64,000 bases of DNA from Bradyrhizobium genosp. L (GTDB lineage Bacteria; Pseudomonadota; Alphaproteobacteria; Rhizobiales; Xanthobacteraceae), in the NCBI RefSeq assembly GCF_015624485.1, contig NZ_CP061378.1, positions 5,580,001 through 5,644,000 on the forward strand. Reading direction: 5' to 3'. Positions 1-10,985 of the stretch are shown here, piece by piece (position 1 is the stretch's first letter; each line of letters begins with the position of its first letter). Both the position numbers and the translations under genes were made by a program. The notes under the pieces are model-generated. The model was not told the origin of the DNA. It saw only the letters and a program-made list of their open reading frames with translations, and searched no databases.

Positions 1-88
1 GTTGTTTAAACGGGTTCCCGTTCCATTTCCGAGAAAATCGAATGAAATCTGAGTTGAATTTGGAGCAAAGACTGCGCTACCGGCAGCC

Positions 89-973
89 ATGACCCCTGCC
101 ACCCACCGCGCCAGCCTCACCCTGCCGGATGAATCGACCGCAAAGCGCGCGGTAGAAGCGCTTTCCGAGGCGTTTTACGAGGATCAGGCCGCCTTCGCGG
201 CGTTCGAGCGGCCCGATGGGCGCTGGGACGTCACCGTCCACTTTGCCGAGGCGCCGGACCAAGCGCTGCTGCGCGACCTGATCGGACAAGCTGTGCGACA
301 GGATGTCGCAGCCAGCATGATCTTCGACACCGTGGAGGCGAAGGATTGGGTGAAGGCCAGTCTGCAGGACCTGGTCCCGGTCCCGGCCGGGCGTTTCGTG
401 GTCCATGGCCAGCATGACCGTCCCAAAATCCCGCCGAACAAGCTCGGCATCGAGATCGAGGCGGCACTCGCCTTCGGCACCGGCCATCACGGCACCACCC
501 GCGGCTGCCTGCTGCTGCTCGACCACGTCCTGAAGGCCTATCAGCCGCGCCGCGTGCTCGACCTCGGCACCGGCACTGGCGTGCTGGCGATCGCCGCCGC
601 CAAGGCGCTGCACGGCAAGGTGCTGGCGAGCGACATCGACCCGCCGTCGGTGCGGGTGGCCGCGGAAAATGCCCGATTGAACGAAACGAGCCCGCTGGTG
701 GACGTGATCCGGGCCACCGGCTTTGCCGCGCCGCGCTTCGCCGCCGACGGGCCGTTCGACCTCGTGCTCGCCAACATCCTTGCCAACCCGTTAAGGCAGC
801 TGGCCGGACCGATGGCGCGCCACCTGGCGTCGTCGGCGCAGGTCATCCTCTCCGGCCTGCTGACGCACCAGGCGCCGGCGGTGATCGCCGCCTACCGTGC
901 CCGCGGGCTGGTGCCGCTCAGGCATCTCAAAATTGAAGGCTGGAGCAGCCTGCTGCTGCGCAAGGTGAAATGA
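89..973 (+). CDS. prmA: Ribosomal protein L11 methyltransferase
   Basis: Predicted SAM-dependent methyltransferase that methylates ribosomal protein L11 in the cytoplasm. The 294-residue product has the usual PrmA length. It carries the SAM-binding motif I (LDLGTGTGVLAIAAAK, about residues 157-170), preceded by the family stretch FGTGHHGTTRGC (about 129-140). Near residue 226 it has LANILANPL, the PrmA form of motif IV. The ATG at 89 is used. The stop overlaps the next gene's start by four bases (ATGA), so the two genes are probably translationally coupled. Family assignment is secure; L11 as substrate follows from family knowledge. Confidence 0.95.
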   Translation: MTPATHRASLTLPDESTAKRAVEALSEAFYEDQAAFAAFERPDGRWDVTVHFAEAPDQALLRDLIGQAVRQDVAASMIFDTVEAKDWVKASLQDLVPVPAGRFVVHGQHDRPKIPPNKLGIEIEAALAFGTGHHGTTRGCLLLLDHVLKAYQPRRVLDLGTGTGVLAIAAAKALHGKVLASDIDPPSVRVAAENARLNETSPLVDVIRATGFAAPRFAADGPFDLVLANILANPLRQLAGPMARHLASSAQVILSGLLTHQAPAVIAAYRARGLVPLRHLKIEGWSSLLLRKVK

Positions 974-1476
974 CTGCCCCCGGCAGACAGTGCGGCGACT
1001 GCACGCTCTGCTGCAAGGTGATGGCGATCGAGCAACTGGCAAAGCCCGCCAGCGCGTGGTGCCCGCATTGCAAGCCTGGCCGCGGCTGCCGGATCTACGC
1101 CGACCGGCCGGGCGAATGCCGGAGCTTCGCCTGCGTCTGGCTCGTCAACGAGCACCTCGACGAGCACTGGAAGCCGAGCCGATCGAAGCTGGTCCTGACC
1201 ACATCCGAGGACGGGCTCGAGGTCCGCTGCGATCCCGGCTTTCCCGACGCCTGGCGCAAGGAACCGTTCCGCAGCGAGCTCGGAGAGTGGGCAATGTCCG
1301 GAGAGACGCTCGACATGACGCTGGTCGTGATCGTCGGCCAGCGCATGACGTTGGTGACGGCGGAGCGCGAATTCGATCTCGGCATTGTCGGCCCCGACGA
1401 GCGGATCGTGCGGGAGCTCGAAGGCGCCAGGGTGATCAATGCGACGGTGGTGAAGGCATCCGAGGTAGAGCGGTAG
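970..1476 (+). CDS. YkgJ-type cysteine-cluster protein
   Basis: A 168-residue protein of unknown biochemical role. Its N-terminal half is rich in cysteines: CGDCTLCC at about residues 9-16, then CPHC, GCRIY, and GECRSFAC by about residue 55. This is the CxxCxxCC-type cluster of the YkgJ family, thought to bind zinc or an iron-sulfur centre. The C-terminal half has no motif I recognise. It starts inside the prmA stop codon, so it is read as the second gene of a two-gene operon. Metal binding is inferred from the cysteine pattern only. Confidence 0.8.
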   Translation: MTAPGRQCGDCTLCCKVMAIEQLAKPASAWCPHCKPGRGCRIYADRPGECRSFACVWLVNEHLDEHWKPSRSKLVLTTSEDGLEVRCDPGFPDAWRKEPFRSELGEWAMSGETLDMTLVVIVGQRMTLVTAEREFDLGIVGPDERIVRELEGARVINATVVKASEVER

Positions 1477-1505
1477 TTTGAAGCCGCAATTTGCGCGTCG
1501 CGCTG

Positions 1506-1721
1506 CTATTCGGAGGCTGCGGGATCGCGGCTGACGATCGCGACCTTGTCTTCGCCTGCCTTGTCTTCAACGATCTTGCGCCTGATGCGTGCTTCGACGA
1601 AGCGGTCCAGCATCTGGACCATGAGGCCGCGCGGCTTTGATTCCGATTGCTCGTGTACGGCGGGCGCGACCGGGCTGCGGCGGCCCGGCGGTAAAATCTT
1701 CTCAAACGTGAATGCAGGCAT
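1506..1721 (-). CDS. Small conserved-looking hypothetical protein
   Basis: A 71-residue protein beginning MPAFTFEKILPPGRRSP. I do not recognise it. The open frame continues upstream to 1946, but I chose the ATG at 1721 because GGTGAGGAG, a good ribosome binding site, lies just upstream; the extension has no comparable site. The protein is strongly charged, with basic and acidic residues alternating in the C-terminal half (MLDRFVEARIRRKIVEDKAG), and has no membrane segment. It is convergent with the prmA operon, with 29 bases between the stops. Confidence 0.6.
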   Translation of the reverse strand: MPAFTFEKILPPGRRSPVAPAVHEQSESKPRGLMVQMLDRFVEARIRRKIVEDKAGEDKVAIVSRDPAASE

Positions 1722-1892
1722 CGTGCATCTCCTCACCGTTGAGTTGAGACACTCCTGGACACTCCCCGTACTTTCGGCCGAACGGTGCGCAGGTGACGCC
1801 GTCAGGCCATTCCCAATATGCCACGATTCAAGCATAGATGATGCAGAATTGTGGACATGCCGGCCGCTTTGCGGATTTTGTCCACCGAGCTT

Positions 1893-1956
1893 AGGCATGA
1901 TCGGGGCGCGTGGAAAGCGGTTTTCCCTCGCGGCAAGTCTGCGCAAGGATCATGCT
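1893..1956. repeat. Dispersed repeat with GCATGATC/GATCATGC ends (family F, copy 1)
   Basis: A 64-bp stretch starting GGCATGATC and ending GGATCATGCT, with an inner part containing GGAAAGCGGTTTTCC. A second copy with matching ends and a GGAAAACCGCT core lies at 29508-29576. The upstream candidate start codon of the following peptidase (1952) falls inside this repeat, which argues for the downstream start. Seen directly in the sequence; the function is unknown. Confidence 0.6.
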
Positions 1957-1981
1957 GCCATCCGAAGAAAGTGCGAAGGCG

Positions 1982-3811
1982 ATGTTCGAAGCCCATTTCC
2001 AGACATTCGAGGAGCCCGAAGGCGGTGTGGCGCTGGCCGCACGCCTGAGCGCCGTCCGCGAGGAGCTGACCCGCCGCAAGCTGACCGGGTTCGTGGTTCC
2101 CCGCGCCGACCAGCAGCAGAACGAATATGTCGCGCCCTCCGAGGAGCGGCTGGCCTGGCTGACCGGGTTCACCGGATCGGCCGGGCTCGCGATCGTGCTC
2201 GCCAAGGAGGCCGCGGTTTTCGTCGACGGCCGTTACACGCTGCAGGCCGGCAAGCAGGTCGACCGCAAGGCCTGGCAGATCGAGCCGCTGGTCGATCCGC
2301 CGCCGGAACACTGGCTGACGCGGCATCTCGAAGCCGGCGACCGGCTCGGCTTCGACCCGTGGCTGCACACGACAGCCGCAGCGGAGCGGCTCGCCGCCGC
2401 GTGCGCCAAGGCCGGCGCCGAACTGGTCGCAGTCGAGAGCAACCCGGTGGATGCGATCTGGCACGAACGGCCGGCGCCGCCGCTCGGCCCTGTCAGCGTC
2501 CACGGCGCGCAGTTCTCCGGCGAGATCGAGGCGGAGAAGCTGAAGCGCATCCGGCTCGAGATCAACAAGCTCGGCGTCGAGGCGCTGGTGCTCTCCGACA
2601 GCCATGCGGTGGCCTGGACCTTCAACATCCGCGGCGCCGACGTCTCGCATACGCCGTTGCCGTTGTCCTATGCGCTGGTGCCGAAGGACGGCCGGCCGGT
2701 GGTGTTCATCGATCATCGCAAGCTCTCCAACGCGACGCACGACCATCTCGAGCAATCCGCCGATGTCGAGGAGCCGGCGGCGCTGGCGCAGAGGCTCACC
2801 GAACTTGCGAAGCGCGGCGCGTCGATCGCGCTCGACGGCGCCACCGCGGCCGACGCGCTGAGCCGGCTGATCCAGCACGCCGGCGGCAAGCCGGTGCGCG
2901 GCAGCGATCCGATCGCACTCTTGAAGGCGGTGAAGAACATCACCGAGATCGAGGGCACCCGGACGGCGCACCAGCGCGACGCGGTGGCGCTGACGCGCTT
3001 CCTTGCCTGGGTCGACCGCGAAGCGCCTGCGGGCAAGCTCACCGAGATCGACGCCGTCGAGGCGCTGGAGACCTTCCGCCGCCAGACCGGCGCGCTGAAG
3101 GACGTCTCGTTCCCGACCATCTCCGGCACCGGGCCGAACGGCGCCATCGTGCACTACCGCGTCACCCGCAAGAGCAACCGACGGATCGAGCCCGGCGATC
3201 TCTTGCTGATCGATTCCGGCGCGCAATATGAGGACGGCACCACCGACGTCACCCGCACCATCGCGATCGGCACGCCCACCGACGAGATGCGCGACCGCTT
3301 CACCCGCGTGCTGCGCGGCCATATCGCGATCGCGCGCGCGATCTTCCCCGACGGCACCACCGGTGCGCAGCTCGACACCCTGGCGCGGCAATATCTCTGG
3401 CAGGCCGGCGTCGATTTCGAGCACGGCACCGGCCACGGCGTCGGCAGCTATCTCTCGGTCCATGAAGGGCCGGCGCGAATCTCGAAGCTCGGCACCACGC
3501 CGCTGAAGCGCGGCATGATCCTGTCCAACGAGCCCGGCTACTACAAGACCGATGCTTTCGGCATCAGGATCGAGAACCTCGAGCTCGTTGTCGGCACCGA
3601 CATCACCGGTGCCGAGAAGCCGGTCAACGCGTTCGAGACGCTGACATTGGCCCCGATCGACCGCAGGCTGATCGACGTCACCATGCTGAGCCCGGACGAA
3701 TTGAAGTGGCTCAACGACTACCACGCCCGCGTCGTCAACACGGTGCGCCCGCATCTCGACGACAACGCAACGCGGCTGTGGCTGGATGAGGCGACGGCGG
3801 AGTTGAAGTAG
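1982..3811 (+). CDS. pepP: Xaa-Pro aminopeptidase (M24B family)
   Basis: Metallopeptidase predicted to remove N-terminal residues that precede proline. The product is 609 residues from the ATG at 1982, which has GAAGG upstream; the alternatives (GTG at 1910, ATG at 1952) lie in or before a dispersed repeat. Two creatinase N-terminal-like domains fill roughly the first 310 residues. The M24 pita-bread catalytic domain follows, with the metal ligands visible in order: Asp in LLIDSGAQY, Asp in GTTDVTRT, His in GTGHGVGSY, Glu in SNEPGYY and Glu in RIENLEL. The long three-domain form resembles the eukaryotic-type cytosolic aminopeptidase P. It is a single gene. Confidence 0.92.
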   Translation: MFEAHFQTFEEPEGGVALAARLSAVREELTRRKLTGFVVPRADQQQNEYVAPSEERLAWLTGFTGSAGLAIVLAKEAAVFVDGRYTLQAGKQVDRKAWQIEPLVDPPPEHWLTRHLEAGDRLGFDPWLHTTAAAERLAAACAKAGAELVAVESNPVDAIWHERPAPPLGPVSVHGAQFSGEIEAEKLKRIRLEINKLGVEALVLSDSHAVAWTFNIRGADVSHTPLPLSYALVPKDGRPVVFIDHRKLSNATHDHLEQSADVEEPAALAQRLTELAKRGASIALDGATAADALSRLIQHAGGKPVRGSDPIALLKAVKNITEIEGTRTAHQRDAVALTRFLAWVDREAPAGKLTEIDAVEALETFRRQTGALKDVSFPTISGTGPNGAIVHYRVTRKSNRRIEPGDLLLIDSGAQYEDGTTDVTRTIAIGTPTDEMRDRFTRVLRGHIAIARAIFPDGTTGAQLDTLARQYLWQAGVDFEHGTGHGVGSYLSVHEGPARISKLGTTPLKRGMILSNEPGYYKTDAFGIRIENLELVVGTDITGAEKPVNAFETLTLAPIDRRLIDVTMLSPDELKWLNDYHARVVNTVRPHLDDNATRLWLDEATAELK

Positions 3812-3846
3812 TCGGTCGTCGGGCTGCAAGCGACCACACACTCGGT

Positions 3847-3947
3847 GTCGTCCCTCGCGCATGCGGGGGATCCAGTACGCCGCGGCCCATCGGCTCAACG
3901 ACATCTGCCTCTGGAATACTGGGTCCCCCGCTTTCGCGGAGGACGAC
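3847..3947. repeat. Palindromic intergenic element, family C, copy 1
   Basis: A 101-bp element bounded by GTCGTCC and GGACGAC. Its two arms contain CGCATGCGGGGGATCCAGTA and, inverted, TACTGGGTCCCCCGCTTTCGCG. Each arm can fold, and the arms can also pair with one another. A second copy is at 5381-5490. It lies between the peptidase stop and the MFS gene. Structure seen in the sequence; the role is unknown. Confidence 0.75.
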
Positions 3948-4080
3948 AGCGGGGATTGTTGCGCGAGACGAAATATCCATCGGTGCGCTTCCCGAATTCG
4001 CATGGGCGCATGCCGAAACGCACGTATTCCGCCCGACCGGGATCGCTACAGTCGGATTCACACAACGGAAACGGACCTGA

Positions 4081-5358
4081 ATGCACGGCGTGATGGGCAA
4101 GCCGCCCGGCATGGCACAAGACAACATCGCGGCATCGAAGGTCATGCTGCTGATGCTCGTCGTGATGACGGGCGTGGCGCCGATCTCGCTCTACATGCTG
4201 GTTCCGGCGCTGCCGGTGCTCGCGACCACGTTCGGGCGCGACATCTCGGTCGCGCAGATGACGGTGTCGCTCTATATGGTCGGCATCGCGCTGTCGCAGC
4301 TGATCATGGGGCCGCTGTCCGACAAGTTCGGCCGGCGCCCCGTCTTGCTGTCGGGTCTCGGCCTGATGGTGGTGGCGGGGATCGGCTCGGTGTTCGCCGA
4401 CACCCTGCCGCAGCTGATCGCGGCGCGCTTCTTCCAGGCGCTCGGCGGCGCCAGCGGCATGGTGATCAGCCGCGCCATCATCCGCGATCTCTATCCGCGC
4501 GAGCGGGTCGGCGCCATGATCTCACTGGTGGTCGCTGCGCTGATGATCGCGCAGATGGTGAGCCCGCTGACCGGCGGCCTGTTGGATATCGCGTTCGGCT
4601 GGCGCGCCATCCTCATCCTGATCACCGCAGCGTCGCTGACGGTCACCGTCTTCATCGCGCTGGCACTGCCCGAAACGCGGCGCGAACGCGCCGACACGCC
4701 GAGCTTTCGCGGCGATCTCGGCAGGCTGCTGTCGAACCGCGCCTTCGTCGGCTACATGCTGTGCCAGGTGCTGTCCTCGCAGATCATTTTCGCCTTCGCC
4801 GGCGGCGGCCCCTACATCGTCGTCACGCAGATGGGCCGCAGCAGCGCCGAATATGGCGCGTGGTTCGCGACGACGGGATTTGCGTATCTGGTCGGCAATC
4901 TGCTCTGCGTCCGCTTCGCGCCGCGGCACTCGCTGGAACGGCTGATCTGGTTCGGCCTCGCTTTGCAGCTCGGCGGCAGCCTGCTGAACCTGGTCTGGAG
5001 CCTGACCGGGGTGAACCAGGCGCCGCTCTGGCTGTTCGGTACCCAGATGATCGTGATGGTCGCCAACGCCTTCACGATGGCCAACTCCGCCGCCGGCGCC
5101 ATCTCGATCCGCCCCGAAGCCGCCGGCACCGCCTCCGGCGCCATGGGTTTCCTGCAGCAGGGCATCGGCGCGCTGATCTCGCAATTCGGCGCCTATCTCG
5201 GCGGCCACTCGTCAACGACATTGCCGCTGACCGCGGCAATCTTCGCGATCTCGATCGCCTGCGCCTGCACGATGATCTTCATCGTGCCGCGGCGGAACGT
5301 GATCGTGAGCGAGCAGCTGATCGAGCAGGCGGAAGAGGAAGAGACCGGGATCATGTGA
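4081..5358 (+). CDS. Bcr/CflA-type MFS drug exporter
   Basis: A 425-residue inner-membrane protein of the major facilitator superfamily with about 12 hydrophobic segments. The MFS signature between helices 2 and 3 is clear: GPLSDKFGRRPVLLSGL at about residues 78-94. Helix 4 and the following loop (ARFFQALGGASGMVISRA, IIRDLYPRER) match the Bcr/CflA drug-resistance subfamily. It probably exports small toxic compounds by proton antiport; the substrate cannot be told. Start at the ATG at 4081; the ATG at 4093 is also possible. It sits between two copies of palindrome family C and is convergent with ligA. Confidence 0.88.
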   Translation: MHGVMGKPPGMAQDNIAASKVMLLMLVVMTGVAPISLYMLVPALPVLATTFGRDISVAQMTVSLYMVGIALSQLIMGPLSDKFGRRPVLLSGLGLMVVAGIGSVFADTLPQLIAARFFQALGGASGMVISRAIIRDLYPRERVGAMISLVVAALMIAQMVSPLTGGLLDIAFGWRAILILITAASLTVTVFIALALPETRRERADTPSFRGDLGRLLSNRAFVGYMLCQVLSSQIIFAFAGGGPYIVVTQMGRSSAEYGAWFATTGFAYLVGNLLCVRFAPRHSLERLIWFGLALQLGGSLLNLVWSLTGVNQAPLWLFGTQMIVMVANAFTMANSAAGAISIRPEAAGTASGAMGFLQQGIGALISQFGAYLGGHSSTTLPLTAAIFAISIACACTMIFIVPRRNVIVSEQLIEQAEEEETGIM

Positions 5359-5380
5359 GGGGCAGCTCGCGCCTCACTCT

Positions 5381-5490
5381 CCACTGTCGTCCTCCGCGAA
5401 AGCGGGGGACCCAGTACACCGCGGCCTATCCGTATCCTACCGCTGTCTCTGGAATACTGGGTCACCCGCATACGCGGGTGACGACAGTGG
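5381..5490. repeat. Palindromic intergenic element, family C, copy 2
   Basis: A 110-bp element with perfectly matching inverted ends (CCACTGTCGTC and GACGACAGTGG) and inner arms TCCGCGAAAGCGGGGGACC and TGGGTCACCCGCATACGCGG. It fills most of the gap between the convergent MFS and ligA stops, so it may act as a bidirectional transcript end; no U-tract is obvious. Confidence 0.78.
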
Positions 5491-5511
5491 AGCACGCGGT
5501 AACGGCGCGCT

Positions 5512-7718
<2,207 letters not shown>

Positions 7719-7736
7719 GTTTTGGGCACCACTATC

Positions 7737-8024
7737 ATGTCCTACTACGTCTGTATCCTTGCAAGCCGAAAGGACGGGGCGATCTACATTGGCGTAACCA
7801 ATGATCTCGTGCGCAGAGTCTACGAACACCGAACCAAGGCAGTCCCCAGATTTACGTCCAAGTACAATATCACACGGCTCGTGTGGTTCGAAATCTACGA
7901 TGATCCGATCTCCGCGATCTCGCGCGAGAAGGTGCTCAAGAAGTGGAAGCGGAGCTGGAAGACTCAGTTGATCGAAGCGACCAATCCGCAGTGGAATGAT
8001 TTGTACGAGTCGATCTGTGTTTAG
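7737..8024 (+). CDS. Small GIY-YIG nuclease (copy 1)
   Basis: A 95-residue single-domain protein of the GIY-YIG superfamily (UPF0213/COG2827 type). The core is visible in order: YYVCILA (the GIY position), IYIGVTNDLVRRVYEHR (YIG plus the catalytic Arg and a following Arg-Arg), a Glu in ISREKVLKKW and an Asn in ATNPQW. Family members cut DNA using a divalent metal; for this small class the biological role is not established. The ATG at 7737 begins the conserved domain; the frame upstream runs into a palindromic repeat. It is on the strand opposite to ligA and recN and is enclosed by family A palindromes on both sides. It shares roughly half its residues with the copy at 18895-19185. Confidence 0.85.
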   Translation: MSYYVCILASRKDGAIYIGVTNDLVRRVYEHRTKAVPRFTSKYNITRLVWFEIYDDPISAISREKVLKKWKRSWKTQLIEATNPQWNDLYESICV

Positions 8025-8028
8025 GGTC

Positions 8029-8108
8029 GTCATTCCGGGATGGTCCGAAGGACCAGACCCGGAATCTCGAGATTCCGGGTTCGATGCTGCGCATCGCCCC
8101 GGAATGAC
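8029..8108. repeat. Family A double palindrome (REPIN-like) right of GIY-YIG gene 1
   Basis: An 80-bp element of two inverted arms. Arm 1 begins GTCATTCCGGGATGGTCC; arm 2 ends GCATCGCCCCGGAATGAC. Each arm is itself a hairpin with a distinct inner stem (GGTCC/GGACC in arm 1, CGATG/CATCG in arm 2). It starts five bases after the GIY-YIG stop codon and ends ten bases before the recN stop. Confidence 0.85.
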
Positions 8109-8117
8109 GGAGAAAAG

Positions 8118-9803
8118 CTAGCTCGCCGCCCGGAGCAGCCGATCGGCTGCGGCACGCGCCTCCGCGGTGATCTCGGCGCCGGCCAGCATGCGCGCGATCT
8201 CCTCGCGGCGGTGGTCGGCGGCGAGTGCGTTGACGCGGGTGGCGACGCGCTTGCCCTTGTCGAGGGCGTCCTTGGAGATCAGGAGATGCTGGCTGGCGCG
8301 GGCTGCGACCTGCGGCGCGTGCGTCACCGCCATCACCTGCACCTTGGCGGCAAGACGCGCGAGCCGGGTGCCGATCGCATCCGCCACCGCGCCGCCGACG
8401 CCGGTGTCGATCTCGTCGAACACCAGGGTCGGCGCCGAGCCGCGGTCGGCCAGCACGACCTTGAGCGCCAGCAGGAAGCGCGACAGCTCGCCACCGGAGG
8501 CGACCTTCATCATCGGCCCCGGCTTGGTACCCGGATTGGTCTGGACCCAGAACTCGACGCGGTCGATGCCCTGCGGGCCCGGCGCGGCCGGGTTGCTCTC
8601 GACCTGGGTCATGAACTTGGCGCGCTCGAGCTTGAGCGGCGCGAGTTCGGCATTGACGGCCTTGTTGAGTTTCTCGGCCGCCTTGGTCCGCGCCGCCGAC
8701 AGTTTTGCGGCAGCCGCGGCGTAGCGCTTGTCGGCTTCATCGGCGGCGGCTTCGAGCTTCTTGAGCTGGTCGGCGCCGGCGTCGATCAGCGCGACGTCTC
8801 CGGCATATTGCGCGGCCAATGCGGCCAGCAGATCGACCGGCGTCGAATATTTGCGCGAGGCGGCGCGCAGCGCGAACAGCCGCTCCTCGATGCGCTCGAG
8901 CTCGGCCGGATCGAAATCGGTCGCGGCCAGGGCCGCGTGGAGATGCTGGTCGGCCTCTTCAAGCGCGTTGATCGCGATGTCGATCGCTTTCACCGCGGGC
9001 TCGATCAGCCCGGGCGCGTTGGCGGCGCGCCGCTCCAGCCGCCGCACCGCGGCCGATAGCGATGCGACCGGTGAATGCGAGCCGCCGATCGCCTCCTGCG
9101 CCTCGCGCAGATCGGTCGCGATCTTCTCGCCCTGCATCATGGTGGTGCGGCGGTTGGCGAGTTCGGTCTCCTCGCCCTCCTTCGGGCCCAGCGACTGCAA
9201 TTCCTGGGAGGCGTGGCGCAGATAGTCGGCCTCGCGCGCGGCGCGTTCCATGCCGGCACGGTGCTCCTCCAGCGCGGTGCCGGCGGTGCGCCTGATATCC
9301 CACAGCGCCTGCAGCGCGGCGACCTCCTTGTCGAGCCCGGCGAAGGCATCGAGCAGCTCGCGATGGGTGGCGGCGTCGACCAGCGCACGCTCGTCGTGCT
9401 GGCCGTGGATCTCGACCAGCACGGCGCCGACCGCCTTCAGGGTCTGCACGCTGATCGCCTGGTCGTTGATGAAGGCACGGGTGCGGCCGTCGGCGAGCTG
9501 GACCCGGCGCAGGATCATTTCGGAAGTCTCTTCAGGACCCGTATCGTCGAGGCCGTTCTCGGCCAGGATCTTCGCCGCCGGATGCCCCTTCGGCACGTCG
9601 AAGGTGGCGGTGACCTGCCCCTGCTCCGCGCCGTGACGCACCAGCGTGGCATCGCCACGGCCGCCGAGCGCCAGCGCAAAGGCATCGAGCAGGATCGATT
9701 TGCCGGCGCCGGTTTCGCCGGTCAGCACGGCGAGGCCGCGGGAGAATTCGATATCGAGCCGTTCGATCAGGACGATGTCACGGATCGACAGACGCGCCAG
9801 CAT
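8118..9803 (-). CDS. recN: DNA repair protein RecN
   Basis: SMC-like ATPase acting in recombinational repair of double-strand breaks. The 561-residue product has the Walker A motif GETGAGKS at residues 29-36, right after the N-terminal strand [17 protein letters not shown]. The middle is a long helical coiled-coil region (about 150-370). The C-terminal part has the signature [13 protein letters not shown] and Walker B ([12 protein letters not shown]). ATG at 9803. It follows bamD by 13 bases and is probably in the same transcript. I saw no GAAC-N7-GTTC LexA box directly upstream, so SOS control is not supported by this window. Confidence 0.96.
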   Translation of the reverse strand: MLARLSIRDIVLIERLDIEFSRGLAVLTGETGAGKSILLDAFALALGGRGDATLVRHGAEQGQVTATFDVPKGHPAAKILAENGLDDTGPEETSEMILRRVQLADGRTRAFINDQAISVQTLKAVGAVLVEIHGQHDERALVDAATHRELLDAFAGLDKEVAALQALWDIRRTAGTALEEHRAGMERAAREADYLRHASQELQSLGPKEGEETELANRRTTMMQGEKIATDLREAQEAIGGSHSPVASLSAAVRRLERRAANAPGLIEPAVKAIDIAINALEEADQHLHAALAATDFDPAELERIEERLFALRAASRKYSTPVDLLAALAAQYAGDVALIDAGADQLKKLEAAADEADKRYAAAAAKLSAARTKAAEKLNKAVNAELAPLKLERAKFMTQVESNPAAPGPQGIDRVEFWVQTNPGTKPGPMMKVASGGELSRFLLALKVVLADRGSAPTLVFDEIDTGVGGAVADAIGTRLARLAAKVQVMAVTHAPQVAARASQHLLISKDALDKGKRVATRVNALAADHRREEIARMLAGAEITAEARAAADRLLRAAS

Positions 9804-9816
9804 GCGAGGACAATTC

Positions 9817-10740
9817 CTAGCCGAGACCCACCTTCTTGAAGGTCCTGCTGATCCAGGAACCCTGATTCTCGCTCGGCTCGAGACCGCCGGACTTTACTAG
9901 ATTATAGGCGTCCTTGTACCAGCGGCTGTCAGGAAAATTGTGGCCCAGCACGGCGGCGGCGGTCTGCGCCTCGCCCGCGATGCCGATCGCCATATAGGCC
10001 TCGGTGAGCCGGTACAGCGCCTCCTCGACATGGCGCGTGGTCTGGTATTGCGTGACCACCGTCTTGAAGCGGTTGATCGCAGCGGTGAAGTCGCGCTTCT
10101 CCATGTAGTAGCGGCCGACCGCCATTTCCTTGCCGGCGAGCTGGTCGCGCGCGGCCTGGATCTTGGACTTGGCGGTGGTGGCGTATTCCGAGGTCGGATA
10201 TTTGCGCACCACCTCTTCCAGCGCCGCGATCGCCTTCTCGGTACGGCCCTGGTCGCGGGAGATGTCCGGGATCTGGTCGAAATGCGAGGCTGCGATCAAA
10301 TACTGGGCGTAGGACGCGTCGGGGCTGCCGGGATGCAGCGTGACGTAGCGGGTCGCCGATCCGATGCAGCTGTCATAGTCGCCGGCCTGGTAGGAGGCAT
10401 AGGCCGACATCAAGAGCGACTTGCGCGCCCAATCCGAATAGGGGTGCTGACGGTCGACTTCCTCGAACTTCTTGGTGGCGGACTTCAGGTCCTTCTTCTC
10501 GTTCATCATGTACAAGCCCTCATTGTAGAGCTTGTCCGCGGGCTCATCGACGAACGTGTCGTCCTTGGCCATGAACTTGTCCCACAGCGCGCCGGTGCCG
10601 CAGCCGGCGAGTGGCATTGCAAGCACGATCATGCCCGCCGCCAAACGCAGCGTGCGCACGGCCTGCTTCAGGCCATGAAAGCCAGACGGTTGGACATCAG
10701 AAGATTTGCGTGGTTCGAGCGCCATACGCGTTGCCGACAT
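9817..10740 (-). CDS. bamD: Outer-membrane assembly lipoprotein BamD
   Basis: Lipoprotein subunit of the BAM complex, which folds beta-barrel proteins into the outer membrane. From the ATG at 10740 the product is 307 residues. The lipobox LAMPLAGCG puts the lipidated cysteine near residue 47, a rather long n-region; a start at 10725 would shorten it. Tetratricopeptide-like helices follow, including LYNEGLYMMNEKKDLKSA, SLLMSAYASYQAGDYDSC, RYYMEKRDFTAAINRF and ALYRLTEAYMAIG. It lies between lpxC and recN, an arrangement common in alphaproteobacteria. The frame extends upstream to 10797 without better support. Confidence 0.93.
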   Translation of the reverse strand: MSATRMALEPRKSSDVQPSGFHGLKQAVRTLRLAAGMIVLAMPLAGCGTGALWDKFMAKDDTFVDEPADKLYNEGLYMMNEKKDLKSATKKFEEVDRQHPYSDWARKSLLMSAYASYQAGDYDSCIGSATRYVTLHPGSPDASYAQYLIAASHFDQIPDISRDQGRTEKAIAALEEVVRKYPTSEYATTAKSKIQAARDQLAGKEMAVGRYYMEKRDFTAAINRFKTVVTQYQTTRHVEEALYRLTEAYMAIGIAGEAQTAAAVLGHNFPDSRWYKDAYNLVKSGGLEPSENQGSWISRTFKKVGLG

Positions 10741-10985
10741 GAAAATATAAAACCTGACGCCTTTGATGCGGTTAACGGCGGACCCCACTCCATCCATGAA
10801 CCGCGATCATGGACCTCGATAATTGCCAAGCCATTGGCGCCGTGCAACCGCAGGCCTGTTTAGCCGAAAAACAGACGTTGACCAACCGAATACGCAGCCA
10901 TTCCGCCCGGAATAAGGCGGCCAGATGTCTGCCACCTTGCTGGGGATATTACGTAAATCGCGACGGATAGCACCGGCTGTGCCGG

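Noticed and set aside
1802..4003. 733-codon open frame antisense to the aminopeptidase
   Set aside because: It mirrors the GC-rich peptidase codons on the opposite strand; no domain or ribosome site supports it, and the sense gene has all catalytic residues.
9804..9816. LexA box upstream of recN
   Set aside because: recN is an SOS gene in several bacteria, but no GAAC-N7-GTTC motif occurs in the 13-base gap or just beyond it.
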